This document shows positions 6,025 through 10,866 of a DNA stretch of 10,866 nt, piece by piece. Position numbers and translations under genes: made by a program. The notes under the pieces were generated by a model. It was not told the origin of the DNA. It was given only the letters and a program-made list of their open reading frames with translations, and ran no database searches. The DNA comes from Gorillibacterium sp. (GTDB lineage Bacteria; Bacillota; Bacilli; Paenibacillales; NBRC-103111). Where the stretch lies: assembly GCA_014380705.1 (NCBI GenBank), contig JACMJI010000158.1, forward strand, positions 1 to 10,866, read 5' to 3'. Within the stretch, counting starts at the first letter, position 1, and the number at the start of each line of letters is the position of its first letter.

Positions 6025-6744
6025 TTAGATACGGCAAATGTTAACCGGGCAGTTTTCGCATTGGCAAATTTCGCGTAGGGCATCCAGCTTACGAATGATG
6101 ATATAGCTATTCTCTTGTTCGATGATCTCATCCCGCTTTAGATCACTTAGCATTCGGTTTACACTTTCCCTGGTAGCACCGATCATATCAGCAAGCTCTG
6201 TATTCGTTAGCTTCTTGGTAATGTAGATAGCATCACCGCGAGGGGTTCCATAGGTGTTGGCTAAGCGAATTAGCATCGAGCTTAATGCCCCTGGTTTGCC
6301 AAACATCATGAGATCACGAAGCTTCGTTTGCGTCATGCGATGCATCAAGCCCATCCATTTCATAAATTCGACAGCAAGAGAGCCGTGCTGCCACATTAAA
6401 ACTTCAAGGTCTTTGTTCAAAATATGGCAAATTACACTATCTTCTGTTACTTCGGCATTCATGCTATGGGAAGAACCATGGAGTCCGTCCAGCTGTCCAA
6501 AGAGGTCTCCGTTCAGATGCATATAGAGAATAAAGAGCTTTCCCTCATCATTGGATTTCGTAATTCTCACGCCACCACGTTTGATGTAGAAGAATTTATC
6601 GGCATTGTCGCCTTCCCAATAGAGGTGGGTGCCCGCAGCAACCTTCGTCTCATACATGATTTCTTCAATTAGTTTAAAATTTTCCGGGGAAAATACTTCA
6701 GTATTACGGTTCTGGGAAACTTCTGTCTTATATGACTTGCCCAT
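6025..6744 (-). CDS. fnr: Crp/Fnr-family anaerobic regulator Fnr (Bacillus type)
   Basis: Fnr senses oxygen through a [4Fe-4S] cluster and activates anaerobic genes such as nitrate respiration. The 239-residue product has an N-terminal cyclic-nucleotide-binding-like beta barrel (about 20-125), a dimer helix (about 125-150) and a C-terminal winged HTH with TNTELADMIGATRESVNRML as the recognition unit. The C-terminus reads CQCENCPVNICRI, giving C229-x2-C232-x4-C237. This matches the C-terminal cluster ligands of Bacillus subtilis Fnr (Cys227, 230, 235), unlike the N-terminal cysteines of E. coli FNR. Asp144 is a likely fourth ligand, matching Asp141. ATG at 6744 follows a nine-G tract acting as ribosome binding site; an upstream TTG at 6765 would place that tract in the coding region. 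Two Fnr-box-like sites upstream suggest autoregulation. Confidence 0.9.
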   Translation of the reverse strand: MGKSYKTEVSQNRNTEVFSPENFKLIEEIMYETKVAAGTHLYWEGDNADKFFYIKRGGVRITKSNDEGKLFILYMHLNGDLFGQLDGLHGSSHSMNAEVTEDSVICHILNKDLEVLMWQHGSLAVEFMKWMGLMHRMTQTKLRDLMMFGKPGALSSMLIRLANTYGTPRGDAIYITKKLTNTELADMIGATRESVNRMLSDLKRDEIIEQENSYIIIRKLDALREICQCENCPVNICRI

Positions 6745-6751
6745 GTTTTGG

Positions 6752-6760
6752 CCCCCCCCC
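6752..6760 (-). promoter_or_regulatory. Nine-G homopolymer as the fnr ribosome binding site
   Basis: The minus strand reads AAGGGGGGGGGCCAAAACATG: nine consecutive G residues (C on plus, 6752-6760) seven bases before the ATG. It is the only Shine-Dalgarno-like element. Such a run is prone to slippage, which would change the spacing or strength of the site without changing the protein. Confidence 0.6.
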
Positions 6761-6773
6761 TTCAATTACCAGT

Positions 6774-6782
6774 ATTATACCA
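6774..6782 (-). promoter_or_regulatory. Extended -10 promoter of fnr
   Basis: On the minus strand TGGTATAAT gives a perfect -10 hexamer (6774-6779) with a TGn extension and no -35 match. The start of transcription would be near 6766. The centre of the nearer Fnr box (6806.5) then lies about 40 bases upstream, the position of a class II activator site. Confidence 0.65.
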
Positions 6783-6798
6783 CATATATATTGAAGTG

Positions 6799-6814
6799 TG
6801 TGATAAAGCTCACT
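6799..6814. promoter_or_regulatory. Fnr-box-like site 1
   Basis: TGTGA-N6-TCACT matches the Fnr/Crp consensus TGTGA-N6-TCACA at nine of ten positions. It lies about 40 bases upstream of the predicted fnr start, and also about 40 bases upstream of a possible plus-strand start near 6847. Confidence 0.7.
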
Positions 6815-6829
6815 TTTTTTCATATATCA

Positions 6830-6845
6830 AGTGATAAAATTCACA
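6830..6845. promoter_or_regulatory. Fnr-box-like site 2
   Basis: AGTGA-N6-TCACA matches the Fnr consensus at nine of ten positions. Its centre is 31 bases from site 1, about three helical turns, so both would face the same side of the DNA. Its core contains TGATAAAAT (6832-6840), a possible plus-strand extended -10, so binding here could block rightward transcription. Confidence 0.65.
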
Positions 6846-6846
6846 T

Positions 6847-6977
6847 TACGCATTCAATAGTAACACGGTAAAGGACATTTTGAAAACAATACGTTTTTCC
6901 TATTGTAAGAATTACCTCTTTTGCGATAGAAATAAATGATGTCGATCTGAACATAACCGCCATCGTGCGGTTTTTTT
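6847..6977 (+). ncRNA. Candidate Fnr-linked small RNA
   Basis: A plus-strand transcript from a possible promoter (extended -10 TGATAAAAT at 6832-6840) would end at the terminator at 6956-6977, giving about 130 nt with no convincing gene. ACAATA/TATTGT (about 6886-6905) can form a stem whose loop shows CGTTTTTCC, and unpaired ACCTCTTTT could pair with ribosome binding sites. A weak 19-codon ORF (TTG 6880, stop 6937-6939, AAAGGA upstream) lies inside. Evidence is architectural only: boxes, promoter-like hexamer, terminator. The alternative is a terminated leader for the HAD gene. Confidence 0.35.
6956..6977 (+). terminator. Rho-independent terminator before the HAD gene
   Basis: ACCGC (6956-6960) pairs with GCGGT (6967-6971) over a six-base loop and is followed by a seven-T run (6971-6977). 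No protein gene on the plus strand ends just upstream, so it must end a short non-coding transcript or attenuate one entering the HAD gene. Confidence 0.85.
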
Positions 6978-7028
6978 GTTATTTTGCTATGATAGGACTA
7001 ACGAATGGATGATTGGAGGAAGCAGGCT

Positions 7029-7682
7029 ATGATCAAAGCTGTTATTTTTGACTTTGACGGATTGATTCTGGATACAGAGTCACATGAATTTGCCATCTAT
7101 CAGGAAATTTTTCAAGAGCATGGTGCGGAGCTTACCCTTGAGGTATGGGGAAAAGAAATCGGGACTGCTTCTGACTTCAATCCTTATCTACACCTTGAAG
7201 AATGTGTCGGACGTACGCTAAATGTAGCTGATTTGAAAAAGGAAATGCAGGAAAAATTTGGTCACCGAATGGATGTCGAATTGCTGCGTCCAGGTGTCGA
7301 GGAATATATCAAGGCAGCCAAAAGCGCCGGTTTGCGGGTCGGACTTGCTTCGAGTTCACCAGCATCATGGGTACATGGCCATCTTAGCCGCTATGGAATT
7401 TTGGAGCTGTTCGAATGTATACGTACCTCAGACAACGTAAGTCAAGTGAAACCAGATCCTGAGCTATATCTCCAAGTACTCGATGAGTTTGGCATTTCGC
7501 CGGAAGAGGCACTTGTGTTCGAGGATTCGCCTAACGGTGCTTTGGCAGCTGAACGTGCAGGGATACGTTGTGTTATTGTTCCCAATACGGTCACGACTCA
7601 TTTACAATTTGGCAAGGTAACACATCGAATCCACTCCATGGCGGATATTACACTTGCTGACCTGATCCATTTGGTTGGGTAG
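7029..7682 (+). CDS. HAD-superfamily phosphatase, beta-phosphoglucomutase/phosphoglycolate phosphatase-like
   Basis: A 217-residue cytoplasmic hydrolase. Motif I is [10 protein letters not shown] with nucleophile Asp8 and Asp10, motif II is the LASSS stretch near residue 113, and motifs III and IV are KPDPELY and VFEDSPNG near 145 and 169. A helical cap domain (about 15-80) fits subclass I, the group that includes YhcW of Bacillus subtilis, phosphoglycolate phosphatase and beta-phosphoglucomutase. The substrate cannot be told from sequence. ATG at 7029 is chosen because GGAGGAAG lies about ten bases upstream; the in-frame ATG at 7005 precedes that site. The yidD gene starts four bases after the stop codon, so the two are probably co-transcribed. 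Confidence 0.85.
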   Translation: MIKAVIFDFDGLILDTESHEFAIYQEIFQEHGAELTLEVWGKEIGTASDFNPYLHLEECVGRTLNVADLKKEMQEKFGHRMDVELLRPGVEEYIKAAKSAGLRVGLASSSPASWVHGHLSRYGILELFECIRTSDNVSQVKPDPELYLQVLDEFGISPEEALVFEDSPNGALAAERAGIRCVIVPNTVTTHLQFGKVTHRIHSMADITLADLIHLVG

Positions 7683-7686
7683 GGCT

Positions 7687-7938
7687 ATGCCAAACAACAG
7701 CATGTGGAAAAGATCCGTCAAAGTGCCGATTAATTTCTATAGAAAAGTCATCTCCCCATTAAAAAAACCGTCATGCCGATATTATCCAACTTGCTCGCAG
7801 TATGCACTTGATGCGATAGACGAGTATGGTGCAGCTCGGGGAATGTGGATGGCAGCGAAGCGAATTGCCAGATGTCACCCGTTTCACCCGGGTGGGTTCG
7901 ACCCTGTCCCGCCAAATCCGAAGAATTCGAAGGTTTAG
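7687..7938 (+). CDS. yidD: Membrane protein insertion efficiency factor YidD
   Basis: An 83-residue small basic protein with the family core [16 protein letters not shown] followed by [14 protein letters not shown], in which the three cysteines and the HPFHPGG block are diagnostic. YidD lies at the inner face of the cytoplasmic membrane through an amphipathic helix and helps insertion of membrane proteins with YidC/SpoIIIJ. The start is uncertain: ATG at 7687 has only a close AGGG before it, TTG at 7675 overlaps the HAD gene, and ATG at 7702 ([13 protein letters not shown]) gives the family's usual N-terminus. Translational coupling to the HAD gene may explain the weak site. It is not next to rpmH/rnpA, where yidD lies in many bacteria. 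The last codons are in the first copy of a 29-bp tandem repeat. Confidence 0.92.
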   Translation: MPNNSMWKRSVKVPINFYRKVISPLKKPSCRYYPTCSQYALDAIDEYGAARGMWMAAKRIARCHPFHPGGFDPVPPNPKNSKV

Positions 7939-7982
7939 GATTGAAGTTCAAGTATTCGAAGGGTTAGGATTGAAGTTCAAGT
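7925..7982 (+). repeat. 29-bp tandem duplication at the end of yidD
   Basis: Two adjacent copies, 7925-7953 and 7954-7982, differ at one base (T at position 10 of copy 1, G in copy 2). Each starts ATTCGAAGG and ends TTGAAGTTCAAGT, which includes the palindrome TTGAAGTTCAA. Copy 1 contains the yidD stop codon; a third partial match (ATTC) follows. Confidence 0.9.
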
Positions 7983-8005
7983 ATTCTCAAGCTTGGTGGT
8001 AATCC

Positions 8006-8035
8006 TTGACTTTGAGAAGTGGGATTAGGTATGAT
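8006..8035 (+). promoter_or_regulatory. Sigma-A promoter of metG
   Basis: TTGACT (8006-8011) and TATGAT (8030-8035) are spaced 18 bases apart, both close to consensus. Transcription would start near 8042, at the 5' end of the T-box leader. Confidence 0.8.
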
Positions 8036-8041
8036 GAACAT

Positions 8042-10594
<2,553 letters not shown>

Positions 10595-10670
10595 GTCAGA
10601 AGTCGTTAGTGTTTGATTTGTATGAATTGAAGTACACTTCCAACTGGTTTTTCCGTAGCAATTAAAAAAT

Positions 10671-10711
10671 AAATAAACCTACCCACATGTAAAGTGCGGG
10701 TAGGTTTATTT
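10671..10711. terminator. Bidirectional terminator after metG
   Basis: AAATAAACCTACCC (10671-10684) and GGGTAGGTTTATTT (10698-10711) are a perfect 14-bp stem over a 13-base loop. T-rich sequence follows on both strands, richer on the minus strand. Confidence 0.85.
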
Positions 10712-10729
10712 GCGTACTAGGGCAGACTG

Positions 10730-10776
10730 AAAAAAACAGGCTGCCCCAATACCATTTGCATGGAATCAGGGACAGC
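10730..10776 (-). terminator. Terminator of the minus-strand gene at the right edge
   Basis: On the minus strand AGGCTGTCCC pairs with GGGGCAGCCT (one mismatch) over a loop of about 20 bases, then a seven-T run (plus-strand A at 10730-10736). It overlaps the stop codon of the partial gene. Confidence 0.75.
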
Positions 10777-10866
10777 CTATTAATTTTAACATCCAGCCAA
10801 CTTTTAAATTAAACTTTTTAATGCGTGTTGGTTCCGCCAGGAAATCGGCAAGCATTTCGCCTCCGG
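10766..10866 (-). CDS. C-terminal fragment of an unidentified gene
   Basis: A minus-strand frame is open to the right edge and stops at TGA (10768-10766), giving 32 residues that include MLADFLAEPTRIKKFNLK and end LKLIGCP. A terminator overlaps the stop, supporting a real gene end. An ATG near the edge follows a GGAGG, so a 29-codon ORF is the alternative. I do not recognise the family. Confidence 0.35.
   Translation of the reverse strand, partial: GGEMLADFLAEPTRIKKFNLKVGWMLKLIGCP

Noticed and set aside
6254..6871. Plus-strand frames opposite fnr and its promoter
   Set aside because: They are shadows of fnr and cross its promoter and Fnr boxes; no ribosome binding sites.

Overview
The window looks like chromosomal DNA of a low-to-moderate GC, endospore-forming Firmicute, most likely Paenibacillus or a close relative. 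The reasons are a Spo0E-family phosphatase relative, a Bacillus-type Fnr with C-terminal Fe-S cysteines, a T-box riboswitch ahead of methionyl-tRNA synthetase, strong AGGAGG ribosome binding sites, several TTG starts, and a short secreted-peptide gene of the kind found beside RRNPP receptors. The genus is an inference from gene content and style; no rRNA is present.

Layout. Bases 1-400 hold the 3' end of an unidentified, probably helical-repeat protein. A 31-codon signal-peptide ORF overlaps it and ends in NHGIGG, a likely receptor/pheromone pair, followed by a palindrome and a terminator. A Spo0E-like small protein lies at 502-690. A possible 27-codon ORF and a hairpin precede a cidA-cidB pair (968-2019). 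Next come pyrK and pyrD (2101-3715), the class 1B dihydroorotate dehydrogenase. A nested terminator hairpin separates pyrD from a convergent lipoprotein gene of DUF4097-like repeats (3852-4664, minus).

Bases 4665-5106 are mostly non-coding and hold promoters and an ORF remnant. A 68-residue stand-alone WYL-like protein (5107-5313) and an adenylate kinase-like P-loop protein (5433-5951) follow. On the minus strand is fnr (6025-6744), with two Fnr-box-like sites upstream. Between those boxes and a Rho-independent terminator at 6956-6977 there is no convincing gene, so this may be an Fnr-responsive small RNA. A HAD phosphatase and yidD (7029-7938) form a short operon, ending in a 29-bp tandem duplication.

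From 8006 on are a sigma-A promoter, a Met-specific T-box leader with ATG specifier and terminator, and metG (8354-10594). This MetRS lacks the usual zinc-knuckle cysteines and carries Ala/Asn/Gly-rich low-complexity insertions before its C-terminal tRNA-binding domain. The window closes with a bidirectional terminator and the 3' end of an unidentified minus-strand gene with its own terminator.

The genes are mostly separate transcription units: cell-cell signalling, sporulation phosphorelay control, pyruvate/overflow physiology (CidAB), pyrimidine synthesis, anaerobic regulation and translation. The most novel candidates are the peptide/receptor pair at the left edge, the possible Fnr-linked small RNA, the nine-G tract serving as the fnr ribosome binding site, and the low-complexity insertions in metG.
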